Shown: positions 51,995-61,803, counted from the stretch's first letter. The stretch is DNA of 64,000 bases from Rhizobium sophorae (GCF_013087515.1 NZ_JABFCN010000011.1:20646-84645); one strand, 5' to 3'. Translations and numbers: made by a program. Notes: generated by a model not told the origin, from the sequence alone.

Positions 51995-52852
51995 ATGAAA
52001 AGCAACCATCTCACCATGCTCGTGGCGGCACTGTCCCTGAGTGTGTCGCCACTTGCAACATGGCCAGCAGCAGCCCAGCAGGACACCAAGAGCGGCGGCC
52101 AGGCTCAGTCCGGTTCTCAGACGGGCACGGACACAGGTTCGCAGTCCGGCTCCAAGACCACCGGCACCGACTGCACCCCCGACGCGTCGGGAGCATGCCC
52201 GCAAGGCAAGGGCCAGTCGTCGCAGGAGAAATCTGGCCAGGGCTCGGATATGAAAAAGAGCGCCGAGCAGCCTTCTAAGGACAAGTCTTCGACGAGCGGA
52301 ACGGCCTCCGGCAAGTCTTCGACGGAAACCAAATCCGGATCCCAAGCCACCGGCGACGCCACGACCGACCAGAAGCCCGCCGCCAAGTCCAGCAGCACCG
52401 ATACAAGCGGCACGGCCACCTCAGGCACGAAGAGCAGCACGCAAAATGCCAAGCCTGCAGAAGGCACGCAGAGCGGCGATGCGTCCAAGCAGTCGACCGA
52501 CCAGAACTCGTCGATGACGAACAAGAGCTCTTCGGAAACCAACGTCAACAACACGACCACCACGAACACTCAGACGTCCAACACCAAGACCAACGTCAAC
52601 ATCTCCGTCGAGCAGCAGACCGAAATTCGCACGGTGGTGAAGGAGGTGCATGTCGAGCCGGTGAATGAAGTCGACTTCACGGTTTCCGTCGGGGTGAAGA
52701 TCCCGAAAAAGGTACGGCTGGAACCGCTGCCGCCGCGCATCGTGAAGATCGTTCCGCAATATGAAGGTTACCGCTTCTTCATCCTTGCGGATGGCCGGAT
52801 CGTCATCGTCGATCCTTCTGCATTCACCATTGTCTACATCATTACAGCATAG
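51995..52852 (+). CDS. Large exported DUF1236 protein with Ser/Thr/Lys/Gln-rich region
   Basis: A 285-residue protein. After a Sec signal peptide (cleavage near AAAQQ, residue about 28) comes a long low-complexity stretch (about 30-200) dominated by Ser, Thr, Lys, Gln, Asp and Gly, probably disordered. A C-terminal DUF1236 domain follows (VKEVHVEPVNEVDFTVSVG and YRFFILADGRIVIVDPSAF). ATG 51995 follows GGAGAG. It differs from the smaller paralogues by its long linker, which could span the periplasm. Confidence 0.83.
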   Translation: MKSNHLTMLVAALSLSVSPLATWPAAAQQDTKSGGQAQSGSQTGTDTGSQSGSKTTGTDCTPDASGACPQGKGQSSQEKSGQGSDMKKSAEQPSKDKSSTSGTASGKSSTETKSGSQATGDATTDQKPAAKSSSTDTSGTATSGTKSSTQNAKPAEGTQSGDASKQSTDQNSSMTNKSSSETNVNNTTTTNTQTSNTKTNVNISVEQQTEIRTVVKEVHVEPVNEVDFTVSVGVKIPKKVRLEPLPPRIVKIVPQYEGYRFFILADGRIVIVDPSAFTIVYIITA

Positions 52853-52973
52853 CAGCCAGGCCCCGGCGGCGGAGGGCCACCGGGGCGCTTTAGGAGAGGG
52901 ACATGATCTATTCTCATGATAGCGCCGCCGGCCGCGTCTGGGTTCCACAGGCTCAACAGCAGGGGTCGGGACA

Positions 52974-53555
52974 ATGAATGCCATCGCATCCGTCGCTTTT
53001 GGAATCTTAAGCTCGGTCGGGGCCTGTATGGCTGCCGCTTCTGTCGCCTCCTATGTCGTGGCGGATTCCGAACCTCACGCCTTCAAGGAGCTAGCAGCGC
53101 GCGATCTATGGACGACGACGCCGATGAAAGTCGATCCTCGGCAGCAGCACTATGAACGAATTCCGCCTCTCTATTCCAGCTACGTGACCGAGGCGTCGAC
53201 GAGCATGGCATCAGCGGCGAGGCCGGAATCGGCTCGCCCGCCAGCCGAACTTCAGACACCGCAGCCCAGACTTTCGGCCGCGCATCTTGCCTGGTGTGGG
53301 GATCGCTACCGTTCTTTCGATCCCGCGACCAACAGCTATCGATCCTATAACGGTGAGACCCGAGAGTGCATTTCGCCGTTCAAGCGGATTGTCGCCGGAG
53401 CCGACGAAGGTGTCGGCACGAAAGTGAATGCACAGGCGGCAGCCCGGTGCGCGGCTCGCTACAGATCGTATCGACCGGAAGACAATACGTATCAACCATG
53501 GGAAGGGCCGCGGCGCAGTTGTGACATATCGGATCTCGTTGCCACCAGCAATTGA
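52974..53555 (+). CDS. BA14K-family lectin-like protein
   Basis: A 193-residue exported protein. The N-terminal hydrophobic segment (about 5-30, GILSSVGACMAAASVASYVV) is a signal peptide or anchor. Two BA14K-type cysteine repeats follow: HLAWCGDRYRSFDPATNSYR ending in a second Cys (about 103-134), and ARCAARYRSYRPEDNTYQPW ending RRSCDI (about 153-184). The Brucella BA14K protein binds carbohydrate and is immunoreactive. Having two repeats instead of the usual one is notable. Confidence 0.83.
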   Translation: MNAIASVAFGILSSVGACMAAASVASYVVADSEPHAFKELAARDLWTTTPMKVDPRQQHYERIPPLYSSYVTEASTSMASAARPESARPPAELQTPQPRLSAAHLAWCGDRYRSFDPATNSYRSYNGETRECISPFKRIVAGADEGVGTKVNAQAAARCAARYRSYRPEDNTYQPWEGPRRSCDISDLVATSN

Positions 53556-53756
53556 TCATCGGCGGTCTTCTCCGGCCTCGCCGGCATCGTTTCCAGCGCG
53601 GGTTCGACCGTTGCGACGGCCCGCCGCTCCGGGCGCTGGCGACTGCAGCCGATCGACGGCGCATATGACAGCAACGCACTAAGAGGATGCCGTCGGATGG
53701 CGAGGACGTCATGGAAGCGGCTCGTCGCCAGGAGGGCATAGTGTCAGTCAAGGAAA

Positions 53757-53912
53757 TCAAGTTCGCCACTTCATGCCATAGCCCTTGACGTCGGTGGCCC
53801 AGCTCCTCCAGATCGCGACCGGATCGCCGTAGATCTGTTCGAGATCAACACCAAGCGACCAAAGGCAGAGCATCGGACAATGGATCTTCCGCCCGGCGTC
53901 GTGATCCGCCTT
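53757..53912 (-). pseudogene. Alpha/beta hydrolase remnant, haloacetate-dehalogenase-like
   Basis: The minus-strand frame reads DHDAGRKIHCPMLCLWSLGV and continues to YGDPVAIWRSWATDVKGYGM. These match the region before the catalytic His of haloacetate dehalogenase-type hydrolases (cPvlvLWg ... plaiWr.wA.dVrG). The frame stops soon after, the His region is missing, and no N-terminal half with a nucleophile elbow is found upstream. It is a gene fragment. Confidence 0.5.
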
Positions 53913-54783
53913 CCGTGGTTCTCGATCGCGCGCGGACGACGGCTGGGTCCTCCTGGCTATGTTCTGCGGCAATCTCATTCTCGATGAACCCGCTACCTGC
54001 ATCCATGCTGCGCTCCTCTTTGGCCGCTTCGGATAAAAAAACTGGCGAAGTTTGCCACCTCACCGATTCGGCGCTTTGGTTTGAAACGACAATGGTGGTC
54101 GGAACTCCGTCGGACTCTCTATTCAACGATCCAAGCACAGAGTTTACTCAGTTGACACGCCGGGCCGTTGCGACCGGAAAGGTAGCTACGATCGAGCGCG
54201 CTCGTGAAGTTCCATGGCTCCGATTGCCAGGTCTGCGCTCTGACCCACTTCCAGCTTGACCGCTTTTGGCGTTAATTTCGGCGCGATCAAACGACCGCAA
54301 TTGGATCGTTTCAAGCGCGGACTATCGATTTTGATGTGGGCGCCCTAGATCGGCGGGCCAGCCCGCCATCCTGCATCTCGACATCGTTGGTGGGACGACC
54401 TGTTTTAGGATCGCGCTAGCGGTGAAGTAAAAGAAGTGATCGACCGGTGGCACGAATGAGTGTGGGTTGAGGAGCCAGCCTGGCGCTGACATTCTTTGGC
54501 CTGAGCACGAGGCAACAGTCGTGCGCTCACTTAGTGGACCGCGACACGAAGGAACGCGAAAGGCCTGATCGGCTTGGATCCATCGAGTTTCGAGTGCTGT
54601 GACTTCCAGTCGGCTCGAGGGCCAGCCGGAGATCGACATCTTGTGACCGTGACTGCCAGTCTTATTTCAAAGGTCAACGGAGGAGTTCGGCCGCGACGGA
54701 CGGCATCGCTGATCCGCCGATGGTTCTGGGGCAATCCTCGACGCCCAAAGGTTGGATCTCGAGGCAGCGCGGTTTCACGGGCC
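53913..54783. other. Gene-poor stretch
   Basis: About 870 bases with no gene that I can support. Open frames on both strands are short, lack ribosome-binding sites and show no family pattern. Together with the remnants on the left it looks like decayed sequence. Confidence 0.5.
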
Positions 54784-54811
54784 TTGAAACGAACACAGTG
54801 CTCGACTATTT
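54784..54811 (+). promoter_or_regulatory. Candidate promoter of an intergenic transcript
   Basis: TTGAAA (54784-54789), 16 bases, CTATTT (54806-54811), near the rhizobial form CTTGAC-N17-CTATAT. Start of transcription would be about 54818, followed 60 bases later by an intrinsic terminator. Confidence 0.4.
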
Positions 54812-54854
54812 GGCGTTAATCGGCGTTGCTGGTGAGTGTTCCACGAGAGCGTTC

Positions 54855-54877
54855 GCGACTGCCGAAGTCGCTTTTTT
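54855..54877 (+). terminator. Intrinsic terminator 1 of the intergenic locus
   Basis: GCGACT-GCCGA-AGTCGC followed by six T bases: a 6-bp stem, a 5-base loop and a T run. Confidence 0.7.
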
Positions 54878-54925
54878 ACTTTTGACCACGGATGTACTGG
54901 CACGGGTGTTGAGAGCGATGTCGGA

Positions 54926-54957
54926 AAGGTCGGTGCGGTTTCGCCCCGGCCTTTTTT
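54926..54957 (+). terminator. Intrinsic terminator 2 of the intergenic locus
   Basis: A 12-bp stem with one mismatch and one wobble (54926-54937, 54942-54953), a GTTT loop, and a run of six T bases overlapping its end. Confidence 0.75.
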
Positions 54958-55139
54958 GTTGCCATCAAGATCGGCACCCGGCAATCGCTTGACGGTTCTC
55001 GGCCTCGGCGCCCGATCGACCTCAGCAGGATCAAGATGGCGATCATAATGCGGTTTGAAGTTCCACTTTCCTCGACGATCGCGTCGTACATGGAACATCC
55101 AGGAATCGACGTCCGAACACCAAGCGCCAGTTACTGCAA

Positions 55140-55661
55140 ATGATCTACTTCACCGGCGATACCCATTTCGGAGACTCGCGCGTCCTGCGCCTCGACAAAC
55201 GCCCGTTCGCCAACATGGTCGAACACGATGACGCCCTGATCTGGAACTGGAACCAGACCGTCGGCACTGACGACGAGGTCTGGCATCTGGGAGACTTCAT
55301 GTCGGCGAGCGGTGGCGAGTGCGCCGAGCTGCTTGCGAGGCTAAACGGTCGGAAGCACCTGATTGTGGGCAACAACGACCCGACGACGACCACGAACTCA
55401 CCGGGATGGGAGAGCGTACAGCATTACGCCGAACTCCGGCACGACCGACATCATCTCGTCCTGTGCCATTACGCTTTTCGGACTTGGAATCAGATGAGCA
55501 AGAAGTCGATCAACCTGCACGGCCACTCCCATGGCAGATTGAAGCCTCTCCCTCGCCAGTACGACGTCGGGGTCGATGGGCAAGAGCTTCGTCCGGTCAC
55601 ACTGGAGGTCCTCTTGAAAAAGAAGCGTGTCGTCGCGGATGGGGAAGATATGGAAGAATAG
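55140..55661 (+). CDS. Calcineurin-like metallophosphoesterase
   Basis: A 173-residue hydrolase with all class motifs: GDTHFGD (residues 6-12), HLGDF near 49, GNNDP, LCHYAF and HGHSHG near 127-132, which bind two metal ions. The family includes small phosphodiesterases and phosphatases with unknown substrates. It stands alone; ATG 55140 has no strong ribosome-binding site. No secretion signal, so cytoplasmic. Confidence 0.85.
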   Translation: MIYFTGDTHFGDSRVLRLDKRPFANMVEHDDALIWNWNQTVGTDDEVWHLGDFMSASGGECAELLARLNGRKHLIVGNNDPTTTTNSPGWESVQHYAELRHDRHHLVLCHYAFRTWNQMSKKSINLHGHSHGRLKPLPRQYDVGVDGQELRPVTLEVLLKKKRVVADGEDMEE

Positions 55662-55820
55662 GGAGGGCGTGATGGCGCTAGGTGTGTTGTTGTATCAGGC
55701 CCAATAAGACCTGAGGACACTTGATCTTCGCCGGCACTGAACTCTTCTCGAACCCGGAACCATCGTCGAGCGGCTCGAACGCATAGGCGGGGCGTTTGAG
55801 GCTGTCGCTGCACTGGCTGA
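55662..55820. other. Short intergenic stretch, nothing seen
   Basis: With the terminator to its right it fills the 331 bases between convergent genes. No gene, repeat or recognisable site apart from that terminator. Confidence 0.5.
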
Positions 55821-55857
55821 AAGAATAAAAAGGGGCCCGAGAACATATCTCAGGCCC
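55821..55857 (-). terminator. Intrinsic terminator of the chemoreceptor gene
   Basis: On the minus strand GGGCCTGAGA and TCTCGGGCCC (55857-55848, 55842-55833) form a 10-bp stem with one G-T pair and a 5-base loop, followed by CTTTTTATTC. It lies about 135 bases after the chemoreceptor stop codon. Confidence 0.8.
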
Positions 55858-55992
55858 AGGTCTTGCTTCGACAGCGTAGGGAGGAGAACGCGCCGATCTC
55901 TTCGTTTTAGCCGCTTATGGTTAATGAAGCCTAACCGCGCGATGGACCCGTAAGGCCAGTATAATCCTTTTCATCGCGCGGCATTCCTCAGT

Positions 55993-58197
55993 TTAGACCT
56001 CCTGCCATTCATCCTTAACGGCATTTGACCCGAACGAGCTCGCAACCCGTTTCATCATCGTGCGCACGGGCGATTGTTGAGGCTTTGTGTCACGCGGATA
56101 AATGGGAGCCGCAGCTGCGCTGAACGTTTCCGATTTAAAGCGTGATACGAGGCTCCGCAGGTTGCCTGCCTCGTTTGCCAAAGTGCCGCTGGCCGCGTTC
56201 GCCTCCTCGACCATGGCCGCGTTTTGCTGGGTAAATTGATCCATCTGGTTGACGGCGGTATTGACCTCCGAAAGACCAATCGACTGTTCGCGCGCCGACG
56301 TTGCGATCGAATCCATGTGCTGGTTGATCGTAACGATAAAGGCTTCGATAGCCTTGAGCGCCTCGCCAGTCTGGCTGACCAGCGTTACGCCATTTTCCAC
56401 TTCCGCGCTGGAATTCCGGATGAGTTCCTTGATTTCCTTTGCAGCCTTCGCCGAACGTTGAGCCAGTTCGCGGACTTCCTGAGCCACGACGGCAAAGCCC
56501 TTTCCAGCCTCGCCGGCCCGCGCCGCTTCTACGCCGGCATTGAGCGCCAGCAAGTTCGTTTGGAATGCGATATCGTCGATCACGCCGATGATATTAGAGA
56601 TCTGGTCGGATGACTGTTTGATCTTGCCCATGGCGTCTACGGCGGAAGCAACGACAACACCTGACTGGCGGGCATTCTCATTGGCTTGAATGGCGACGCT
56701 TCGCGCCTCGTCGGCGCGCTTGGTCGAATTCGCGACATTGGTGGTGATCTGATCGAGAGCAGCGGCGGTTTCCTCCAACGACGCTGCCTGTTGCTCGGTG
56801 CGCTTCGAAAGGTCGTCGGCGCTCGCACTGATTTCCCGCGAGCCGCTGTCAATCGCGGTGGTCGATCGCGCCACCGCGCTCAGTGTCTCGCGAAGCTGTC
56901 CGACAGCCTGATTGAAGTCGGAGCGGAGCGCCTCGAAATCGGCCGGAAGGGGATTGACGATCTGATAGGTCAAATCCCCGAGCGAGAGCTGCCGAAGGCC
57001 CTCGGCGAGCGACTGTGTCGCTAGAGCCATTTCCGCGGCCCGCTTGCGATCGAGTTCCGCTGTCTTCTGACGCTGCTCTTCCGTCTGTTGGCGATTTGCG
57101 GTTGCCTCGACTTCAAGAGTGCGGGCCTTTTCAGCATTTTCCTTGAACACCGCGACGGCCGAGGCCATAGCGCCGATCTCATCCGACCGATCCTTGCCTT
57201 CGATGGTGACGTCGAGATCATTTTCAGCGAGACGCGACATCGTATCGGTCAGCTTGCCGATGGCCTTGGAAAAAGTGCGAGCAAACAGGAGGAAGCCGAC
57301 CAGAGACAAAAGCGACACGAACACGCTTCCTACAACAGTGGCCCAGAGGGCGCTGGAGCTTGCAGCGAGCAGTTCTGTTGCGTCGGCGCCGATTTCCAAG
57401 ACGCCGAGCGGATCGCCGGAAAAGTTTGTGAACGGCACGGCCTGGACCAGGATATCCCGCCCGCCGGAGGAAATCTCATCGAATACTGGTTTGCCGGCGA
57501 ACGCGGATTGAATCTGTTCGGCGGTCAGCATCGACTTGCCATCGAGTGTGGAGGCCTGGAGCTGAAGTTTCCCGTCTGCGACCACATTGACCGCGATCTC
57601 GCCGCCTATACGATCGGCGATCGGACCGAAGTATGGATTGGACAATTCCGTACCAACGTCGACCACGCCGACAACCCTACCCTCTTGGATGACCGGTGCG
57701 GAAGCATACATGCCAATGCTCGCACGGCCTGGTTCGATCCCTGCAGCCACCTGGCCAGTCGATAGAGCCTTTACAACCATCTTGCGGCGTCCGGTCATGT
57801 CGTCGCCGAATTTGTCAGGAGCATGGAGACGCGCGATGGCCGAGCCCTTCACATCGACGAAGGTCACAAACTGCAAGCCGCCCTCCTTCGCGATCGCTGG
57901 AAGACCAGAACCATACTTGGTCAGGATGGCTTCTCTCTCCTTGCCTAGAATGAGTTTTGCGGTATCCGGATCGCTTGCGAGCGCCAACGCAAGAGCGGCG
58001 GCCGCCCTCTGGGTCGCGCCCATGTCAGTCTGGATCAGGGAGAGGTCGCTGCGAGCCCTGCTTTGGAGGGCATCGTCGTTCGCGATCGACTGCCGGTACC
58101 ATGCCTGCCCACCGATGGCGGCGCTCGCGAACAAGACGGCCCCGAACCCGTAACCGGTCATTTTTACCCAAATAGGTCTGCGGACTTTAACGCTCAT
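55993..58197 (-). CDS. Methyl-accepting chemotaxis protein
   Basis: A 734-residue chemoreceptor. A first membrane segment (about 15-32) is followed by a long periplasmic sensor (about 35-285) of Cache/sCache type, with [20 protein letters not shown] and [19 protein letters not shown] second membrane segment (about 288-310), a HAMP domain, a second HAMP-like unit near 400-450 and the signalling hairpin come next; its tip holds [20 protein letters not shown]. The last five residues, EWQEV, resemble the CheR/CheB docking pentapeptide (xWxxF) with Val in place of Phe. The ligand is unknown. The gene is monocistronic with its own terminator. Confidence 0.92.
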   Translation of the reverse strand: MSVKVRRPIWVKMTGYGFGAVLFASAAIGGQAWYRQSIANDDALQSRARSDLSLIQTDMGATQRAAAALALALASDPDTAKLILGKEREAILTKYGSGLPAIAKEGGLQFVTFVDVKGSAIARLHAPDKFGDDMTGRRKMVVKALSTGQVAAGIEPGRASIGMYASAPVIQEGRVVGVVDVGTELSNPYFGPIADRIGGEIAVNVVADGKLQLQASTLDGKSMLTAEQIQSAFAGKPVFDEISSGGRDILVQAVPFTNFSGDPLGVLEIGADATELLAASSSALWATVVGSVFVSLLSLVGFLLFARTFSKAIGKLTDTMSRLAENDLDVTIEGKDRSDEIGAMASAVAVFKENAEKARTLEVEATANRQQTEEQRQKTAELDRKRAAEMALATQSLAEGLRQLSLGDLTYQIVNPLPADFEALRSDFNQAVGQLRETLSAVARSTTAIDSGSREISASADDLSKRTEQQAASLEETAAALDQITTNVANSTKRADEARSVAIQANENARQSGVVVASAVDAMGKIKQSSDQISNIIGVIDDIAFQTNLLALNAGVEAARAGEAGKGFAVVAQEVRELAQRSAKAAKEIKELIRNSSAEVENGVTLVSQTGEALKAIEAFIVTINQHMDSIATSAREQSIGLSEVNTAVNQMDQFTQQNAAMVEEANAASGTLANEAGNLRSLVSRFKSETFSAAAAPIYPRDTKPQQSPVRTMMKRVASSFGSNAVKDEWQEV

Positions 58198-58386
58198 CTG
58201 CCCCTCTCGATAATCGTTCGATAAGGGAGCGTTAAACTTGAAGTCATCAATTTTTCTTAACAGCAGGCTATCAGGTTTCGCTCGGCGAGGCTTTGCGGGT
58301 TACTCTCTCCGCATCGAGGATTTATTTGATCTGGGCGCTTAGCAAGTATCCTGCGGTATCGAAGATCTCGCCGCTACTCCCGAAGT

Positions 58387-59220
58387 TCAGGACGCCTTGA
58401 GGATCTTGAAGCCCTCGATTTCCTTGACGAGCGGCAGATGCGCCCAGCGATCATTGTCGTGCATCATGATCAATCGCGACATGTCGCCTGCTATCTCCTC
58501 GTTGATGCGATCCATGGTCTCCAACTGTTTCCAGATGCTGCCAATACCGTTGTTCAGGGGCGCAAAGACGCCGTCGTGCCTGTGTCCGGTCAGGTTGAGC
58601 TTCGAATAGATGCAGTCGCCCGCCGCCAGCAATCGTCCGCGCGCGGTTTCGACAATTACGAACTGCTGGCCGAGCGTGTGGCCTTCGCCAAGGCGGACAT
58701 GGATTCCAGGCAGGATATTGTCCTTGTCGCCATCGACCAGCGTCAGGCGATGTTGGACGGCCGCGTCAAAAGCCGAGCGGATGTTGTCCGGATTGATGAT
58801 GGCCGTCAGGAAACCGTATTGTGGCGGTAGCGCCATCGCTTCGTTCCAGGACAGCCATTCGCGCTTCTGGATGAAGATCCGCGCCTTGGGGAATGCCGAA
58901 ATCGAGCCCATATGGTCGAAATGGGCGTGGCTGAGCACGATGTCGGTCACATCCTCTGCCTTGACGCCAAGCTCCTCGAGCATGCGCACCGGCGATATCC
59001 ATTCGGGAATACCGAATTTCCTGGAAAACTCTGCGCCACTGCCTTCGTTGAGAAAACCGGTGTCGATCAGCACATTCTTTCCCCCGTTCTGAGCCAGGAC
59101 GAAACCGAAAGGCAGATCGAGCACTGTTGACGGCGGGGCGCCGTTGACGAGGTCGATCAGCGGCTGGTCTTTCGACCGTGCAAATTCGATGACGTGGACC
59201 TCCCAATGATTGGACATCAT
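58387..59220 (-). CDS. Metallo-beta-lactamase-fold hydrolase, N-acyl homoserine lactonase-like
   Basis: A 277-residue hydrolase of the AHL-lactonase (AttM/AiiA-like) branch. HxHxDH is at residues 98-103 (SHAHFDHMG), LIDTGF precedes it, and later ligands lie in GEGHTLGQ, AAGDCIY and MMHDND. Two adjacent ATG codons (59220, 59217) follow AGGAG. It is the last gene of a CUT2 sugar operon, 6 bases after the permease, so a sugar-lactone or related ester may be its real substrate rather than a quorum signal. Confidence 0.82.
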   Translation of the reverse strand: MMSNHWEVHVIEFARSKDQPLIDLVNGAPPSTVLDLPFGFVLAQNGGKNVLIDTGFLNEGSGAEFSRKFGIPEWISPVRMLEELGVKAEDVTDIVLSHAHFDHMGSISAFPKARIFIQKREWLSWNEAMALPPQYGFLTAIINPDNIRSAFDAAVQHRLTLVDGDKDNILPGIHVRLGEGHTLGQQFVIVETARGRLLAAGDCIYSKLNLTGHRHDGVFAPLNNGIGSIWKQLETMDRINEEIAGDMSRLIMMHDNDRWAHLPLVKEIEGFKILKAS

Positions 59221-59226
59221 GTGCTC

Positions 59227-60222
59227 CTAACGCTGCGAGAGAATGCGGCCGAGGCTGGAGAGCCCGACGGCGATGATCAGGATGGCGCCTTGAAAAATGT
59301 ACTGCGAGTAGGTCGGCGCGCCGAAAATATTGAGGCCGTTAAAGCCAAATGCGATGATCATTGCACCGATGAAGGTGCCGAAGACATGGAACTCGCCGTC
59401 GCGCAGCGTCGCAGAACCGAGGAAGACGGCGGCAAACGCGGTCAGGAGATAGGGATCGGCTGCACTTGTTGTGCCGCTGCCAAGCCGTGACGCAAGCAGG
59501 ATGCCGGTCAGCGCCGCGCACATGCCCGATATGACGAAACCCAGGATTTTGATGCGGTCCACGTTGATCCCGGCGAGCCGCGCAGCCGAAGGATTACCGC
59601 CGACCGCCTGGATCTCCTGGCCGAGCGCGGTCCGCTCAACAAGAAGCCAGAGAGCGCCGAGCACAATGACCATGATGACGATATTGTTTGGAATACCGAA
59701 TAGCCAGCGGCCGAGCGAAACCTGCAGAAATGCTTCTGGCACACCGGCGGTGATGGGCACGCCGGCCGAATAAGCGAAAGACAATCCTGTCAGAATTGTG
59801 CCAACGCCGAGCGTGGCAATGACCGAATTGACCTTGACCTTGGTGACGATCAAACCGTTGACGAGGCCGATCAGGCCACCGAGCAGGATGACGATCAGGA
59901 TCGCCACGCCCATCGGAAGTTTGCTGGAGACGATCAGGCCCGTCACCAATACCCCGTGCAGGGAAGCAGCAAAACCGATCGAGAGGTCGAGTTCGCCGAC
60001 AATGACGGCAAGCGTCAGACCGCCGGCGATGATCATCGCAAGCGAGGTCTGGTTCAACACATTGGTGAAATTGTAGATCGTCGGAAAGGCGCGCGGCGAC
60101 AGAATCGAAAAGGCAACGATCATCGCCAAGAGGCCTATGATCGTCGCATAGCGGGCGAAGGCCCCGAGCGCTCGTTTCGTTGCCGGTGAAAGCCTTCGGG
60201 TCGATACGGCCAGGTCGCTCAT
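59227..60222 (-). CDS. CUT2 ABC permease (RbsC type)
   Basis: A 331-residue inner-membrane permease with VIVGELDLSIGFAASLHGVLV (about residue 70), many hydrophobic helices and GSATLRDGEFHVFGTFIGAMII near the end. ATG 60222 follows AAAGGAAC; a 17-residue longer frame overlaps the ATPase gene and is rejected. It lies one base after the ATPase stop. Confidence 0.87.
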   Translation of the reverse strand: MSDLAVSTRRLSPATKRALGAFARYATIIGLLAMIVAFSILSPRAFPTIYNFTNVLNQTSLAMIIAGGLTLAVIVGELDLSIGFAASLHGVLVTGLIVSSKLPMGVAILIVILLGGLIGLVNGLIVTKVKVNSVIATLGVGTILTGLSFAYSAGVPITAGVPEAFLQVSLGRWLFGIPNNIVIMVIVLGALWLLVERTALGQEIQAVGGNPSAARLAGINVDRIKILGFVISGMCAALTGILLASRLGSGTTSAADPYLLTAFAAVFLGSATLRDGEFHVFGTFIGAMIIAFGFNGLNIFGAPTYSQYIFQGAILIIAVGLSSLGRILSQR

Positions 60223-60223
60223 G

Positions 60224-61771
60224 TCAGTTCCTTTCGGTGCCTTCGAAAGCATAGCTTGCTTCGACCAGCGCATTGCGGGTTATACCCGCGCCTGTCAGCT
60301 CGCGCACGACGCGACCTTCCGCCATGACGAGTACGCGGTCGCAAAGGTCGGGCAGCTCGTCGGGCTCCGACGAGACGACGATGACGGCCATGCCGCCAGC
60401 GGCGAGATTTCGGATCAGCATATGTATGTCGGCTCGTGCGCCGATGTCGACGCCTCGCGTCGGCTCGTCGAGAATAAGGACCTTCGGTTGGCGCATAAGC
60501 CAGCGGCCGATGACCACTTTTTGCTGATTGCCGCCGGACAGGAGGCCGACCGGGGTCTCGATCGATTGCGTCTTGACCGAGAGATCGCGAACGATCCGAG
60601 ATGAAAGTCTTTCACGGCGGCGATAATCGATCAGGGGCACTGCCGGGCTACGGACAATATTGGCGAGGTTGGAGAGCTGGAGGTTGAAGGCGACGCTCTT
60701 CGTCAGCACCAATCCGTCTGCACGTCTCTCTTCCGGCACGAGCCCCAACCCGGCCTTGACCGCGTGGGCCGGCGTCTTCGGCAGGAAGGCCTTGCCGCCA
60801 AGCATCATCAGCCCGGCATCAGCACGATCGGCGCCGTAGATCAGCCGGATCAGCTCCGTTCGGCCGGCACCGACAAGTCCGCCGATGCCGAGCACTTCGC
60901 TGCAATGCAGTTCGAAAGAAACGTCCTTGACTTTCGGCAGCCGTGTCAGCCCTGCGACCGAGAGGATCACATCCTTGCGCGCATCGTCCTTTTCATGGCT
61001 CAGATTTTCGACCACGCCGCCGACGATCGCCTCGACAAGCGCGGCACGCGTGAGATCAGGCTTATCGATGACCGTGACGAAGGTACCGTCGCGGAAGACG
61101 GAAACGCTGTCACACAGGGTGAGAATTTCGTCGAGCCGGTGCGAGACGTAGAGGATCGAAACGCCGGAATCTCGGAGGTCCTGGATGATCTTGAACAGCT
61201 TTTCGCTTTCGGCCGCGGATAGTGAGGCGGTCGGCTCGTCCATGACGATCAGCCGCGCGTTTCGCATCAGCGCTCGGCAGATGTTGATCAGCCAGTTCTC
61301 CGCCGTCGAAAGATCTTTCACTTTGGCGTTCAGCGGGGCGCTGATGCCGACGCGTCGGGCGACCGGCTCGACATCCCTGGCAATCGCCTTCCAGTCGACG
61401 ATCCCGAACCATGTCCTTTTCGGCAGGCCGAGCATGATGTTTTCCAAGACCGTCATTCCGGGAACGAAGGCGAGTTCCTGATGGATGAAACTCATGCCGA
61501 GATCGGTAGCGGCAGCCGGCGTGGCGATGGTGACCGGATTGCCGTCTATCAACACCTCGCCGGCATCGGCACGAGTTAGTCCCGCCAGAACTTTGATGAA
61601 GGTCGATTTGCCGGCACCGTTGGCGCCCACAAGTCCGTGAATTTCGCCGGCGCGAAGCGTCATCGAGACGCCCTTCAATGCCTGGGCGCGGCCATAGGCT
61701 TTCCAAACGCCACGGGCAACAAGAAACGGAGGCGTGATCGACGCCTCCTTTTCTGGATTGGACGCAAGCAT
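60224..61771 (-). CDS. CUT2 sugar ABC transporter ATP-binding protein (RbsA type)
   Basis: A 515-residue tandem ATPase. The first half has Walker A GANGAGKST and Walker B LIVMDEPTASLS, with a diverged signature LSTAENWLINICRAL. The second half has GLVGAGRTE, LSGGNQQKVVIGRWLM and VLILDEPTRGVD. The N-terminal 15 residues extend a little beyond usual RbsA. It sits between the binding-protein and permease genes. Confidence 0.87.
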   Translation of the reverse strand: MLASNPEKEASITPPFLVARGVWKAYGRAQALKGVSMTLRAGEIHGLVGANGAGKSTFIKVLAGLTRADAGEVLIDGNPVTIATPAAATDLGMSFIHQELAFVPGMTVLENIMLGLPKRTWFGIVDWKAIARDVEPVARRVGISAPLNAKVKDLSTAENWLINICRALMRNARLIVMDEPTASLSAAESEKLFKIIQDLRDSGVSILYVSHRLDEILTLCDSVSVFRDGTFVTVIDKPDLTRAALVEAIVGGVVENLSHEKDDARKDVILSVAGLTRLPKVKDVSFELHCSEVLGIGGLVGAGRTELIRLIYGADRADAGLMMLGGKAFLPKTPAHAVKAGLGLVPEERRADGLVLTKSVAFNLQLSNLANIVRSPAVPLIDYRRRERLSSRIVRDLSVKTQSIETPVGLLSGGNQQKVVIGRWLMRQPKVLILDEPTRGVDIGARADIHMLIRNLAAGGMAVIVVSSEPDELPDLCDRVLVMAEGRVVRELTGAGITRNALVEASYAFEGTERN

Positions 61772-61803
61772 TGCTTCTCTTCCGATCTAAGGTTCAAGCC
61801 TGC

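Larger units (their letters stand above)
54818..54957 (+). ncRNA. Candidate small RNA locus with two terminators
   Basis: No open frame with a ribosome-binding site covers this interval, yet it has two plus-strand intrinsic terminators, at 54855-54877 and 54926-54957, and a promoter-like sequence at 54784-54811. The predicted transcripts are about 60 bases and, by readthrough, about 140 bases. No known rhizobial sRNA family is recognised. It could also be the 3' end of an unrecognised transcript. Confidence 0.4.
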
